Origin: Actinomycetales bacterium
GTDB taxonomy: Bacteria > Actinomycetota > Actinomycetes > Mycobacteriales > Micromonosporaceae
DNA length: 45,817 nucleotides
Assembly (NCBI GenBank): GCA_002919305.1
Contig: PKFB01000016.1
Coordinates: 1 to 45,817 of the forward strand
Direction of reading: 5' to 3'
Shown: positions 8,203 to 16,074 of the stretch, in pieces
Numbering within the stretch: position 1 is the first letter of the stretch
Layout: each line of letters begins with the position of its first letter
Notes under the pieces: model-generated
What the model saw: only the letters and a program-made list of their open reading frames with translations
Database searches by the model: none
What the model was told of the DNA's origin: nothing
Translations under genes and position numbers: made by a program

Positions 8203-10082
8203 CGGGCATCGTCACCTGCGGTATGACCGCCCCGGTTACCCGGGAACGGTTGCTGGGGATGTCGGCGACCTTGCGCCACCGCGGGCCTGACGACGAGGGG
8301 TTCTATCTGGACAGCGCCGCTGGGCTGGTGGTGCGGCGCCTGGCCGTGAGTGACGTTCTCGGTGGACGGCAGCCGGTGTGTGACGAGACCGGCGCTATCC
8401 AAGCGGCGTGCAACGGTGAGATCTACAACCACCGTCACCTGCGCGATGACCTGATCCGCCGGGGGCATCGCCTGGTCTCCACCGGCGACTGTGAGGTCAT
8501 TCCTCATCTATATGAGGAGTACGGGCTGGACTTCCCGCAGCGTCTGGAAGGGACGTTCGCGATCGCGGTGTGGGACCGGGCCCGGCAGCGTCTGATCCTG
8601 GCCCGGGACCGGTTGGGCATCAAACCTCTGTACTACGCGGTGGAGACCGGACGGTTGGTTTTCGGCTCAGAGTTGAAGACGCTGCTGGCGGCGGGGGTGA
8701 AGACCAGCGTCGACGCGCAGTCCCTCAGTGACTACCTGTCCCTGCTGTACATCCCCAGCCCCGGCAGCATCTACGCGGAGATCCGCAGCTTGGAACCGGC
8801 GTCGCTGCTGATCTGGCAGGCCGGGAAGTGGGCGGTCCGACGGTACTGGACGCTGGCGGATCAGATTGAGTTGGCGCCGACGGTGACGCCGCGGCGGGCG
8901 CGTCGGACCCTCCGGGCGTTGCTCGCCGACAGCGTGGCTGAGCGGCTGGTCGCTGACGTGCCGGTGGGGTTCTTCCTCAACAGTGGCCTGGCCTCCAGCG
9001 CGGTGGTCGCCACGGCCCGTCAGGTCGGTACGCGGCCCAGGTTGCCGACGTTCACGGTGGGGTTCCCGGGTCACTGCTTGGAGGAGCGCGCGGACGCCGC
9101 CGAGGTGGCCCACCATGTCGGTGCCGAGCACGCCGAACTGCTGGTCCGGCCGCAGGTTAAGGACATCGTTGACGGTTTGCTGCCGGCCTTCGACCAGCCG
9201 TTCGCTGACCCGGCGATGGTGCCCACCTACTACCTGGCCCGGTACGCCCGGGAGCGGGTCACGGTCGCTTTAAGTGGAGACGGCGGCGATGAACTGTTCG
9301 CCTACCACCTGGCGTGCCAGGTGGATCGGATCGTCCGTTCCTGGCGGCGGCTGCCCTGGGTGGTGACCGCGCGGGCGATCCCCGCGCTGCAGCGGTTCCT
9401 GCCCGCCTCGAGTCAACGGCTGAGCGTGGAGGAGTCCACGGCGCGACAGCTTGTGGAGGGTGTGCTGGCTGACCCGGTGCAGGGTCCGCTTCTGCGGCGG
9501 GTGCTGCAGCGTGAGCAGCAGATGGTGCGGCTGCTGCAGCCTGATCTCCTCGCCGGACTCGCCGATGCCGCCACCCGTCTCGAGCCGCATTACCCTGCCT
9601 CAGACGACGCCGATGTGCTGCGCCGTCTGCACGACACCGACGTACTGGGGTACCTGTCCGACAACCTGCTGGTGCGGCTTGACCGGGCCGCGATGGCGCA
9701 TTCGCTGGAGGCGCGGCTTCCACTACTGGCTACCCCCATCGTGGAGTTCGTGTTCTCCCTGCCCCACCGGTTGAAGACGCTGGGCCTGCGGCCCCACCGT
9801 TTGCTGTCTGAGGCGTTGGCTCCTGCGCTGCCTCGCCCTGTCGCCGCGGAGCCCACGCGTGACGTCACCATGCTCCTGGGGCGGTGGCTGCGACGGGAAC
9901 TGCGGCCGCTGGTGGATGAGTACCTCAGCCGTGAGGTCCTCGACCGGCAGGGCTACCTACGCCCTGAAGAGGTCAGCCGGCTCGTGGCGCGGCACATGAG
10001 CGGGAAGGCCGAGTACGGCAGGCAGTTGTGGAGTGTGCTTGTGCTCAGCCTGTGGGCGGAGCAGCAGCGGATGTATCGATGA
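8163..10082 (+). CDS. Asparagine synthetase (AsnB)-like protein with degenerate active sites
   Basis: A 639-residue class-II amidotransferase/asparagine synthetase homologue. The N-terminal glutaminase domain keeps RHRGPDDEG, GEIYN and LARDRLGIKPLYY. The residue after the domain's Met (MGGIAG, residue 11), normally the catalytic Cys of MCGIAG, is Gly. In the synthetase domain the pyrophosphate loop SGGLDSS reads NSGLASS (residues 273-279), losing the first Gly and the Asp. The later ALSGDGGDELFAYH motif is kept. So both glutamine hydrolysis and normal AMP-forming chemistry look impaired. The start is GTG 8163 or ATG 8190; SD AAGGAGGT is at 8141. It stands alone. A structural, regulatory or altered catalytic role is inferred; ordinary asparagine synthesis is unlikely. 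Confidence 0.8.
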   Translation: MADRGTSLGMGGIAGIVTCGMTAPVTRERLLGMSATLRHRGPDDEGFYLDSAAGLVVRRLAVSDVLGGRQPVCDETGAIQAACNGEIYNHRHLRDDLIRRGHRLVSTGDCEVIPHLYEEYGLDFPQRLEGTFAIAVWDRARQRLILARDRLGIKPLYYAVETGRLVFGSELKTLLAAGVKTSVDAQSLSDYLSLLYIPSPGSIYAEIRSLEPASLLIWQAGKWAVRRYWTLADQIELAPTVTPRRARRTLRALLADSVAERLVADVPVGFFLNSGLASSAVVATARQVGTRPRLPTFTVGFPGHCLEERADAAEVAHHVGAEHAELLVRPQVKDIVDGLLPAFDQPFADPAMVPTYYLARYARERVTVALSGDGGDELFAYHLACQVDRIVRSWRRLPWVVTARAIPALQRFLPASSQRLSVEESTARQLVEGVLADPVQGPLLRRVLQREQQMVRLLQPDLLAGLADAATRLEPHYPASDDADVLRRLHDTDVLGYLSDNLLVRLDRAAMAHSLEARLPLLATPIVEFVFSLPHRLKTLGLRPHRLLSEALAPALPRPVAAEPTRDVTMLLGRWLRRELRPLVDEYLSREVLDRQGYLRPEEVSRLVARHMSGKAEYGRQLWSVLVLSLWAEQQRMYR

Positions 10083-10694
10083 GTACACCCGTGCGTACCC
10101 GACTGTCGCCAGTCAGCTGATTCGGGCTGACGCCCTGGGTCCAGAGTGGACAGCAGGGCCGTCCTCCGTCAGCGGCGCCTGCCCGGCGGCCTGTGCGGTG
10201 ACGGTGGTGGCCTGAGTACGCCCGGTCAGGCCGCTAAGGCGGGCTGAGTGTGCTCGCTGCTTTCACTCGCCCTCCCCCGACACTCTCAATCGAGATCGCG
10301 AAACTTTCGAACGCAGCAGCGCCCAAGACAGCCGTCATCGAACCATCGATTCGACGCCCGGCGTCGAGCACAGTGTCAACACAAGGCCGTGACCAGAGAT
10401 AATGATGTACTACTGAATGGTAGGTCAAGGAGACGGTTTCGAAAATATTTCCGGGAAGCATTGACATGCCGTTCAGAACGGCACAATACTGTCGCCATCG
10501 ACAGATATCGATGTCTGTCGACGCCGGGAATCCGCTGTGACCTGCTCATTTGGTCGTCCGCCACACGACGACCCCCCACTCCGTCCGTGGCATGACACCG
10601 ACACATACGGACTGTCATCCGGGCCCTCTGACAGCCCTGTGCGGTCGTGTCACGCCGTTCGGCTCTTCAAGGAGCCTTCACGAGGAGGAAGCAC
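10083..10694 (+). promoter_or_regulatory. Xylanase upstream region: operators, promoter and 5' leader
   Basis: No gene is seen. CGAAACTTTCG (10299-10309) is an 11-bp palindrome like elements I recall upstream of Streptomyces xylanase genes, and a related CGAAA-ATA-TTTCCG lies at about 10440-10453. A good promoter follows: TTGACA (10461-10466), 18 bp, AATACT (10485-10490). The spacer holds a perfect inverted repeat (see separate entry). A further inverted repeat with arms CGACAGA and TCTGTCG (10499-10520) falls at or just after the start site. The leader is then about 195 nt, with GAGGAGG just before the ATG. Confidence 0.65.
10467..10483 (+). promoter_or_regulatory. Operator inside the xylanase promoter spacer
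   Basis: TGCCGTTC-A-GAACGGCA is a perfect 17-bp inverted repeat filling almost the whole spacer between TTGACA and AATACT. A repressor bound here would exclude RNA polymerase. The regulator is not in the window. Confidence 0.65.
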
Positions 10695-11693
10695 ATGCAC
10701 GACGCCCCTGCCCCGAGGGGGCACAGACGCGGTCGTGCCAGATTGCTCGCCGGCTTAGCTAGCGCCGCCGCGATGCTTCTGGTCGCGTCGATGTTCCCCA
10801 GCGCCGCCCACGCCCAGACCATCTCCAACAACCAGACCGGCAACCACGGCGGCTACTTCTACTCGTTCTGGACCGACGCCCCAGGAACGGTCTCCATGAC
10901 CCTGGGCTCCGGCGGTAACTACAGCACCTCGTGGTGGAACACCGGTAACTTCGTCGCTGGTAAGGGTTGGGCCACCGGTGGCCGGAGGACCGTGACCTAC
11001 TCGGGTAGCTTCAACCCGTCCGGTAACGCGTACCTGGCCCTGTACGGGTGGACGACGAACCCGCTGGTGGAGTACTACGTCGTCGAGAACTGGGGCACCT
11101 ACCGGCCCACCGGGGACTACATGGGCACGGTCACCACTGACGGCGGCACGTACGACATCTACCGCACCATGCGGTACAACGCGCCGTCGATCATCGGTAC
11201 CGCGACCTTCCCGCAGTACTGGAGCGTCCGGCAGCAGCGGCGGACCGGCGGCACCATCACGACCGGCAACCACTTCGACGCGTGGGCGCGGGTCGGTATG
11301 AACCTGGGCACCCACAACTACATGATCATGGCGACCGAGGGGTACCAGAGCAGCGGTAGCTCCAACATCACGGTGGGAGAATCCTCTGGTCCCACTGACC
11401 CGGGCCCTGGACCGGGCAACCCCGGTGGCGGCTGCACCGCGACCCTGTCCGCGGGTCAGCAGTGGAGTGACCGGTACAACCTCAACGTCTCGGTGACCGG
11501 CTCCAACAACTGGGTCGTCACAATGAATGTTCCGTACCCCGCGAGGATCATCGCGACCTGGAACATCTATCCCGAGTGGCCTAGTAGTCAGGTCCTCATC
11601 GCAAGACCCAACGGCAACGGCAATAACTGGGGTGTGACGATCCAACATAACGGCAACTGGACATGGCCAACGGTCTCCTGTAGTACAGCTTGA
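10695..11693 (+). CDS. xyl11A: Secreted GH11 endo-1,4-beta-xylanase with CBM2-type module
   Basis: A 332-residue secreted enzyme that cleaves internal beta-1,4 links of xylan. Residues 1-40 are an arginine-rich signal peptide ending SAAHA, cut before QTISNN. Residues 41-228 are the GH11 jelly roll: [26 protein letters not shown] with nucleophile Glu126, and [10 protein letters not shown] with acid/base Glu215. A Pro/Gly linker (about 229-246) leads to a cellulose/xylan-binding module (247-329) bounded by Cys247 and Cys329 with surface Trp residues. Architecture and sequence closely follow T. fusca Xyl11A as I remember it. The start is the ATG preceded by GAGGAGG at 10682-10688; the upstream in-frame ATG at 10647 would spoil the signal peptide. 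Induction by xylan breakdown products is likely from the operators upstream. Confidence 0.95.
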   Translation: MHDAPAPRGHRRGRARLLAGLASAAAMLLVASMFPSAAHAQTISNNQTGNHGGYFYSFWTDAPGTVSMTLGSGGNYSTSWWNTGNFVAGKGWATGGRRTVTYSGSFNPSGNAYLALYGWTTNPLVEYYVVENWGTYRPTGDYMGTVTTDGGTYDIYRTMRYNAPSIIGTATFPQYWSVRQQRRTGGTITTGNHFDAWARVGMNLGTHNYMIMATEGYQSSGSSNITVGESSGPTDPGPGPGNPGGGCTATLSAGQQWSDRYNLNVSVTGSNNWVVTMNVPYPARIIATWNIYPEWPSSQVLIARPNGNGNNWGVTIQHNGNWTWPTVSCSTA

Positions 11694-11744
11694 CCCGTAG
11701 GTCGAGTGACTTTGTCACCCCTTTCACACCGCATCCACACCCAT

Positions 11745-11783
11745 GGCGCGGCGGCCCTGAGCCGCCGCGCCTCCTTATTTATT
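11745..11783 (+). terminator. Rho-independent terminator of the xylanase gene
   Basis: Ten-base arms GGCGCGGCGG (11745-11754) and CCGCCGCGCC (11762-11771) with a 7-nt loop, followed by TCCTTATTTATT. It lies 51 nt after the stop codon and is the clearest intrinsic terminator in the window. Confidence 0.85.
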
Positions 11784-11929
11784 GAAGGCCCAGCGCGTGC
11801 TCTGACCCGTGGCTTCGCGTACTGGCTGCTCCAGCGCCACCCCGCGCCTGAGCCGACCCGGCCAGGCTCTCCGCCTGTCCAACGCCAACGCCCGACCGTC
11901 CCGACACGTCGATGTCCACAGGGGATACC

Positions 11930-12703
11930 TCAATGGGAGGCGGGTGTGGCCAGGTACTCCTCAAAGGTGACCCCGTCGACCGCGTTCTCGGTCAGGTTGT
12001 GGCCTTGCCGGAAGGCACGGAAGGTCCGACCCGGCACCCGGACCGGCACAATAAGGCGTCGCCGTCCCGTGGCCTGCAGGTAGCTGCGGGCCAGCTCACG
12101 CGTGTGGTGCACCTGCGGCCCTCCGATATCCGGGACCCGCCCCGCCGGCTCTCCCACGACGAGCTCAGCGAGCCGGTCGGCCACGTCGCGGACATCGATC
12201 GGCTGAAACCGCATGGTCGGAACCAGCGCCACCGGCGGCCAGGTCACCCAGGTGAACCAGTACCGCACCAGGTCATGGAACTGTGTGGCCCGCAGGATGG
12301 TGTACGGCAGGCCAGACTCGGCGATCAGCTGCTCCGCGGCGAGCTTGTCCTGGTAGTACCGCAGCGGGATGCGGTCGACACCGACGATGGAGATATAGAT
12401 CAGGTGCGGTGAGCCAGCTCGTTTCACCGCCTCCAGCAGGGTGCGGGTGAGCGTGACCTCCGCGCCCCGCCGTGGCGAGGTAGCGCTGTGGATGATCACA
12501 TCGACCCCGGTAACAGCGGCGTCGACCCCGTGGCCGGAACGCAGGTCCACCACCGCCCAGGAGTACCGCTCGTCACGGTCGTGGGCGGGCCGGAGCCGAC
12601 GGCTCGCGACGCGGACCTCGTGGCCGTCCTGCACCAAACGCCGCACCAGCGCCCGGCCGAGCGTCCCGGTTCCCCCGGTCACCAGGATTTTCTTGTGTCT
12701 CAC
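11930..12703 (-). CDS. NAD(P)-binding SDR/NmrA-like epimerase, partner of ECF41 sigma
   Basis: A 257-residue atypical short-chain dehydrogenase of the NAD-dependent epimerase/NmrA group. The N-terminal Rossmann motif is ILVTGGTGTLGRALVRRL. DVIIHSA is the fourth-strand motif, and the extended-SDR catalytic Tyr/Lys motif is weak (YYQDKLAAEQ). Start GTG has AAGGGG 6 nt upstream. It begins 24 bp after the sigma gene on the same strand. Literature on ECF41 sigma factors describes linkage to carboxymuconolactone decarboxylase, oxidoreductase or epimerase genes ('COE'), so this is the expected partner. Substrate unknown; a role in detoxifying or sensing a metabolite is inferred. Confidence 0.8.
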   Translation of the reverse strand: MRHKKILVTGGTGTLGRALVRRLVQDGHEVRVASRRLRPAHDRDERYSWAVVDLRSGHGVDAAVTGVDVIIHSATSPRRGAEVTLTRTLLEAVKRAGSPHLIYISIVGVDRIPLRYYQDKLAAEQLIAESGLPYTILRATQFHDLVRYWFTWVTWPPVALVPTMRFQPIDVRDVADRLAELVVGEPAGRVPDIGGPQVHHTRELARSYLQATGRRRLIVPVRVPGRTFRAFRQGHNLTENAVDGVTFEEYLATPASH

Positions 12704-12727
12704 GTCTTCCCCTTCCAGGTGTCTGTC

Positions 12728-13687
12728 TCACCTCACGGGGGAAGAACCGGTGGCCTGCCTGGAATGTGACAGCCGGGCCAGCTGCCCCGCCAAGAATGTG
12801 AGCTTCTTGGGGTTGGCGACGATACGCAGCCCGCTGATCAACTCGTCGGTGATGTCAGGGACCACCACACCGGCGAGCTGACCGTCCAACCAATACAGCG
12901 CCGCTGGCTCACCGTTGACCTCGGCGTACGCGACCTCCACCTGGTGGAACCGTGGGTATGTGACGAGCCGGCGTATCCCACCAATGAAGTAGCGGGCCAC
13001 CCGGTCCCGACCGCGTATCGGACGCAGCGCCATCCCGACCTCGCCGCCGCCATCTGACCAGGAGACCACATCCTGGGTCAGCATCGCTTCCAAACTGGCC
13101 ATATCACCCTCGCGGGCCGCCGTCAGGAACGTCTCCAGCAACCGACGCCGCTGTCGGTGATCGGCTTTGAAGCGCGGCGTGTTCTGCGCCAGATGGCGTC
13201 GGGCCCGGTAATGCAGTTGACGACAGTTGGCCTCCGAAATCTCCAGAATCTGGGCGATCTCCCGGTGGCTGTACCCGAACGCCTCCCGTAGCACGAAGAC
13301 CGCCCGCTCCACCGGGGTGAGCCGCTCCAGTAACACCAGCACCGCGAAGGAGACCAAGTCGCGTTGTTCGACGGTTTCCAATGGCCCGAGCGCGCCGTCC
13401 GCGGTGAGCACCGGCTCGGGCAACCACGGCCCCACGTACCGTTCCCGCTGCACTCGGGCGGCGGTCAACCGGTTCAGGCAGAGATTGGTGACCACCTTGG
13501 TCAGCCAAGCGGTCGGGTGGGCGATCACCTCCCGGTCGGTGGCGCTCCACCGCAGAAAGGCGTCCTGAACGACATCCTCGGCCTCCTCAGCCGAGCCGAG
13601 CATCCGGTACGCCAGCCCGAAGAGAAGAGGCCGCCGCTCCTCAAACTCCGCGGTGGAGGCGGGCGTCGTCATACCGGGAGTCTGCAT
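12728..13687 (-). CDS. ECF sigma factor, ECF41/SigJ type with SnoaL-like C-terminal domain
   Basis: A 319-residue sigma-70-family factor. Region 2 is at residues 15-80 (RPLLFGLAYRMLGSAEEAEDVVQDAFLRW) and region 4 near 140-190 (PVERAVFVLREAFGYSHREIAQILEISEANCRQLHYRAR). A SnoaL-like extension of about 110 residues carries DGGGE near its start and NPKKL near its end, which correspond to the conserved DGGGK and NPDKL motifs of the ECF41 group. In that group the extension replaces an anti-sigma factor. ATG 13687 has GGAG 8 nt upstream; GTG 13693 and ATG 13672 are alternatives. It is co-transcribed with the SDR. Confidence 0.88.
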   Translation of the reverse strand: MQTPGMTTPASTAEFEERRPLLFGLAYRMLGSAEEAEDVVQDAFLRWSATDREVIAHPTAWLTKVVTNLCLNRLTAARVQRERYVGPWLPEPVLTADGALGPLETVEQRDLVSFAVLVLLERLTPVERAVFVLREAFGYSHREIAQILEISEANCRQLHYRARRHLAQNTPRFKADHRQRRRLLETFLTAAREGDMASLEAMLTQDVVSWSDGGGEVGMALRPIRGRDRVARYFIGGIRRLVTYPRFHQVEVAYAEVNGEPAALYWLDGQLAGVVVPDITDELISGLRIVANPKKLTFLAGQLARLSHSRQATGSSPVR

Positions 13688-13705
13688 GATCACTTCTCCG
13701 GTTCA

Positions 13706-13736
13706 GACGCCCGGCCAGACGCCTGTGACAGGCGTC
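13706..13736 (-). promoter_or_regulatory. Candidate ECF41 autoregulatory promoter overlapped by a 19-bp palindrome
   Basis: On the minus strand TGTCACA (13724-13730) is followed after 14 nt by CGTC (13706-13709). The published ECF41 consensus, from memory, is TGTCACA, about 16 nt, CGTC; the spacing here is short. The TGTCACA lies within a perfect palindrome GACGCCTGT-G-ACAGGCGTC (13718-13736). Confidence 0.5.
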
Positions 13737-14437
13737 CCCGCCCTGGCCATGGTGTCCTCTTCCCGTCAAGAAGGCATGACATGTAGCGGTAAACCGATTA
13801 AGCGACAATAATGTCGGCATCGAGCTTTTTATGTTTGCTGCTGTGAAGGGAATCTGCGCTGACGCCTCCTAGGGACGCCCAACTGTCCACCGCCGTCACA
13901 CACAGCGGTGCCGCACCGGCGTAACCTCTGCCCTCAAAGGCGGCGACCCCGTCTTTGAGCAGCCCGACAGCTTAGGCGGGCCCCAATGTTTTCTGGCCCA
14001 TGGGTGATCAGTACGCGTCGACACACACCGTACCCACAGTCGCGTCTCCACCGGGTTCCATCCACCGGTCTGATGTCTGAACTGAAAACACACTGAAGCT
14101 GGCGGGCCCAGGCCCGGCCGCGGGCCGCCGGTCACACCGCCAGCGCCACGCCCCGTTGCCAGCGTGCTGGGCTGTCTGATGCGGCAGCTCAGCCGAGCGG
14201 GCTTCACGCGTGCCCCTTCCGCAGCGCTGTCAACGTCACGGATGACGGATGGAGCAGGTGGGCCGGAGTACTCCGGCCCACCATCCATGTGGCTGACAGC
14301 CCCGTATCCCTACGCCTTTTGTGTCTTCCCGTATCGCCCGCTCAGCCACCCCCTCGCCCACATGAGGTGTTCGGGTACGCGGGTACGCCCGTCCTTATCC
14401 GCCCGCTCACGACACCGCGCCGCCCCTGCCCGCCCAC
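13737..14437. other. Long divergent intergenic region
   Basis: About 700 bp without a supported gene. Seen: a small hairpin CGACA-ATAA-TGTCG (13803-13816); a stem CTCAAAG/CTTTGAG with a 13-nt loop around 13935-13961; and a 26-bp perfect palindrome at 14257-14282. A minus-strand frame of about 55 codons ending at 13798 has moderately gene-like composition but no start signal and no family I know. Confidence 0.35.
14257..14282. repeat. 26-bp perfect palindrome
   Basis: Half-site GGTGGGCCGGAGT followed directly by its reverse complement. As RNA it would form a very stable hairpin on either strand; no U-tract follows. A bidirectional terminator or a protein site are both possible. Confidence 0.6.
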
Positions 14438-14449
14438 TATCGTGGAGCC

Positions 14450-14878
14450 GTGGATCTGGACGCGTACCGCGACATGCTGATCGCGGTGGCCGACGACTGC
14501 CCCGTCACCACCGGCATCGTCCCCACCCCGCGAGGCGGGAAACCGACGGTCGCCGTGCTGCAGTACGAGCTACTCTCGACCCAACCGGGAACCCTGACGC
14601 AGCGGGATGTGCTGTTCCAGACCTGGCTGCGGCAGCAGAACCTGCCCGATGACCTGCCTGAAACCGAACGCGCCACGCTGTGGGAACGCTTCTTCGCAAC
14701 ACCACGCGCGTGCCTGCGTTCCTCACCATTGCCGAAGAAGTACGGCTGGGGCCTGCTGTTCGACGCCCACGGCAGGATCACGTTGTGTCCAATGGAGTCG
14801 AACGACTACCAGCGGATCATCGCCGGTGAGGTTCCTGGGGTGACCGTCCGCAAAGCACTCCGTTCCCGCCGGGCCTGA
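14450..14878 (+). CDS. DUF6157 family protein
   Basis: A 142-residue cytosolic protein of a widely conserved family without a known function (DUF6157 in Pfam, from memory). Typical features are ADDCPVTTGIVP near residue 15, VLQYELLSTQPGTLTQRDVLF near 40, and PRACLRSSPLPKKYGWGLLFD...CPMESNDY near 85-115. Length and motif order match complete family members. The GTG start follows TATCGT by 6 nt with no Shine-Dalgarno, so the transcript is probably leaderless. It is a single-gene unit between two long spacers. Confidence 0.8.
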   Translation: MDLDAYRDMLIAVADDCPVTTGIVPTPRGGKPTVAVLQYELLSTQPGTLTQRDVLFQTWLRQQNLPDDLPETERATLWERFFATPRACLRSSPLPKKYGWGLLFDAHGRITLCPMESNDYQRIIAGEVPGVTVRKALRSRRA

Positions 14879-15178
14879 CCAGCGCTCACTCCGAAGACCA
14901 CCGTGCACCGCGGGGCGCTGAAGGAGACGTGGATCGCGTTTAGAGCGAACGGCTTCCCACCCACAACGAGCGCGTCTCCCCGCCGCGCCTCAGCTCCTTC
15001 CGGCGGCGTGGAGCGTCACCGTTGGGGTAACACCGACTCTGCCCGGCTCCCCCGCGTACCGGTGCGTGCGGCGTACCCCACCGCCCGGTGCGGCCCGGCT
15101 CCGGAAACGTCGAGTGTCACCCGGCGGCCCTAAAGTGCGGGGCCGAAAAATGTCAGTGCAGGCCGCTACGATGCGCGT
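14879..15178 (+). promoter_or_regulatory. Spacer ending in the leaderless promoter of the exonuclease gene
   Basis: 300 bp with no gene. At its end TACGAT (15167-15172) is followed by six bases and the GTG start, the same TANNNT-N6-start arrangement seen at several genes here. Nothing else is recognised. Confidence 0.45.
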
Positions 15179-16012
15179 GTGCCCGATTCCGTAGTGTCAT
15201 GGGCTGACGGCCCCTTGGTCGCGGTGGATTTAGAGACGACCGATGTCGACCCACATAAAGACCGCATGGTGACCGCCACCGTTGTCACCATCACCCCGAG
15301 CCGGCCCGGGAGCCGTCCGGATGTTCAGGTACGCACGTGGCTGGCTGATCCCGGGGTGGACATCCCCGCCGCCGCCACCGCTATTCACGGCATCACCACC
15401 GAAAAGGCCAGGCGAGAAGGGCGTCCCACCGCTGATGTGATCAGTGAGGTGGCCGCGTACCTAGCCGAGGTGTGGACCGCCACGACGCCGCTGTGCGCGT
15501 TCAACGCCACGTTCGACCTCACCATGCTCGACGCCGAACTACGTCGGCATCACGGCCGCAGGCTCCCCCTGAGTGGCCCCGTCATCGACCCCCTATGCAT
15601 CGACCGTCATCTCGATCCGTACCGCGAAGGCAAACGGACCCTGGCCGCGATGTGCCGCCACTACCAGGTACGCCTGGAGAACGCCCACACCAGTGAAGGG
15701 GATTCGCTCGCGGTGGCCCGCCTGGCCTGGCGGCTGGCCAAGGTTTTCCCGGATGCCGTCGGGCGGATCGCGCCACACATCCTGCACAGCCACCAGGCCC
15801 AGTGGTACCGCGAACAGCAGCTCGCCTACGCGGACCGACTCGACGCCCGCGCCGCATTCCTGACCAGCCGTGGCGCCCTCGCCGAGGCCCAGCAGCTGCG
15901 GGCACGTGCGGCACGGGTACGCGCGAGTGCCCGCAGCTGGCCGTTGTCGCCAGGGACCATCGCTGATGCTGAGGAGAAGGCCGCACCACCCGCCACCCGA
16001 CCCACCGGGTGA
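15179..16012 (+). CDS. DnaQ-like 3'-5' exonuclease (DEDDh)
   Basis: A 277-residue protein with an N-terminal DEDDh exonuclease domain as in the epsilon subunit of DNA polymerase III. The catalytic residues are Asp17 and Glu19 (AVDLETTD), Asp113 (NATFDLTML), His170 and Asp175 (HTSEGDS). The C-terminal 80 residues are helical and rich in Ala/Arg/Gln, as in stand-alone actinobacterial homologues. It should remove nucleotides from DNA or RNA 3' ends with two metal ions. The GTG start is leaderless by the upstream TACGAT. The next gene is convergent. Confidence 0.88.
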   Translation: MPDSVVSWADGPLVAVDLETTDVDPHKDRMVTATVVTITPSRPGSRPDVQVRTWLADPGVDIPAAATAIHGITTEKARREGRPTADVISEVAAYLAEVWTATTPLCAFNATFDLTMLDAELRRHHGRRLPLSGPVIDPLCIDRHLDPYREGKRTLAAMCRHYQVRLENAHTSEGDSLAVARLAWRLAKVFPDAVGRIAPHILHSHQAQWYREQQLAYADRLDARAAFLTSRGALAEAQQLRARAARVRASARSWPLSPGTIADAEEKAAPPATRPTG

Positions 16013-16074
16013 CCGCGTTTCAACGCGGCGCCTCGACGAGGCCGTCAAGCGTCCTGGCTGCTCTTCGTCCCCGC

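Noticed and set aside
8163-10082. Lasso-peptide cyclase reading of the AsnB-like gene
   Set aside because: No leader peptidase, RRE protein, precursor or exporter is adjacent, and the ATP loop that lasso cyclases need is damaged.
13798-13976. Minus-strand frame of about 55 codons with protein-like composition (GRGYAGAAP...)
   Set aside because: It begins after a stop with no start codon context and I could not tie it to a family; a transposase remnant was considered but not supported.
14164-14652. Plus-strand frame of 162 codons before the DUF6157 gene
   Set aside because: It overlaps the DUF6157 gene in another frame, turns into Arg/Pro-rich text there, and has no ribosome binding site.
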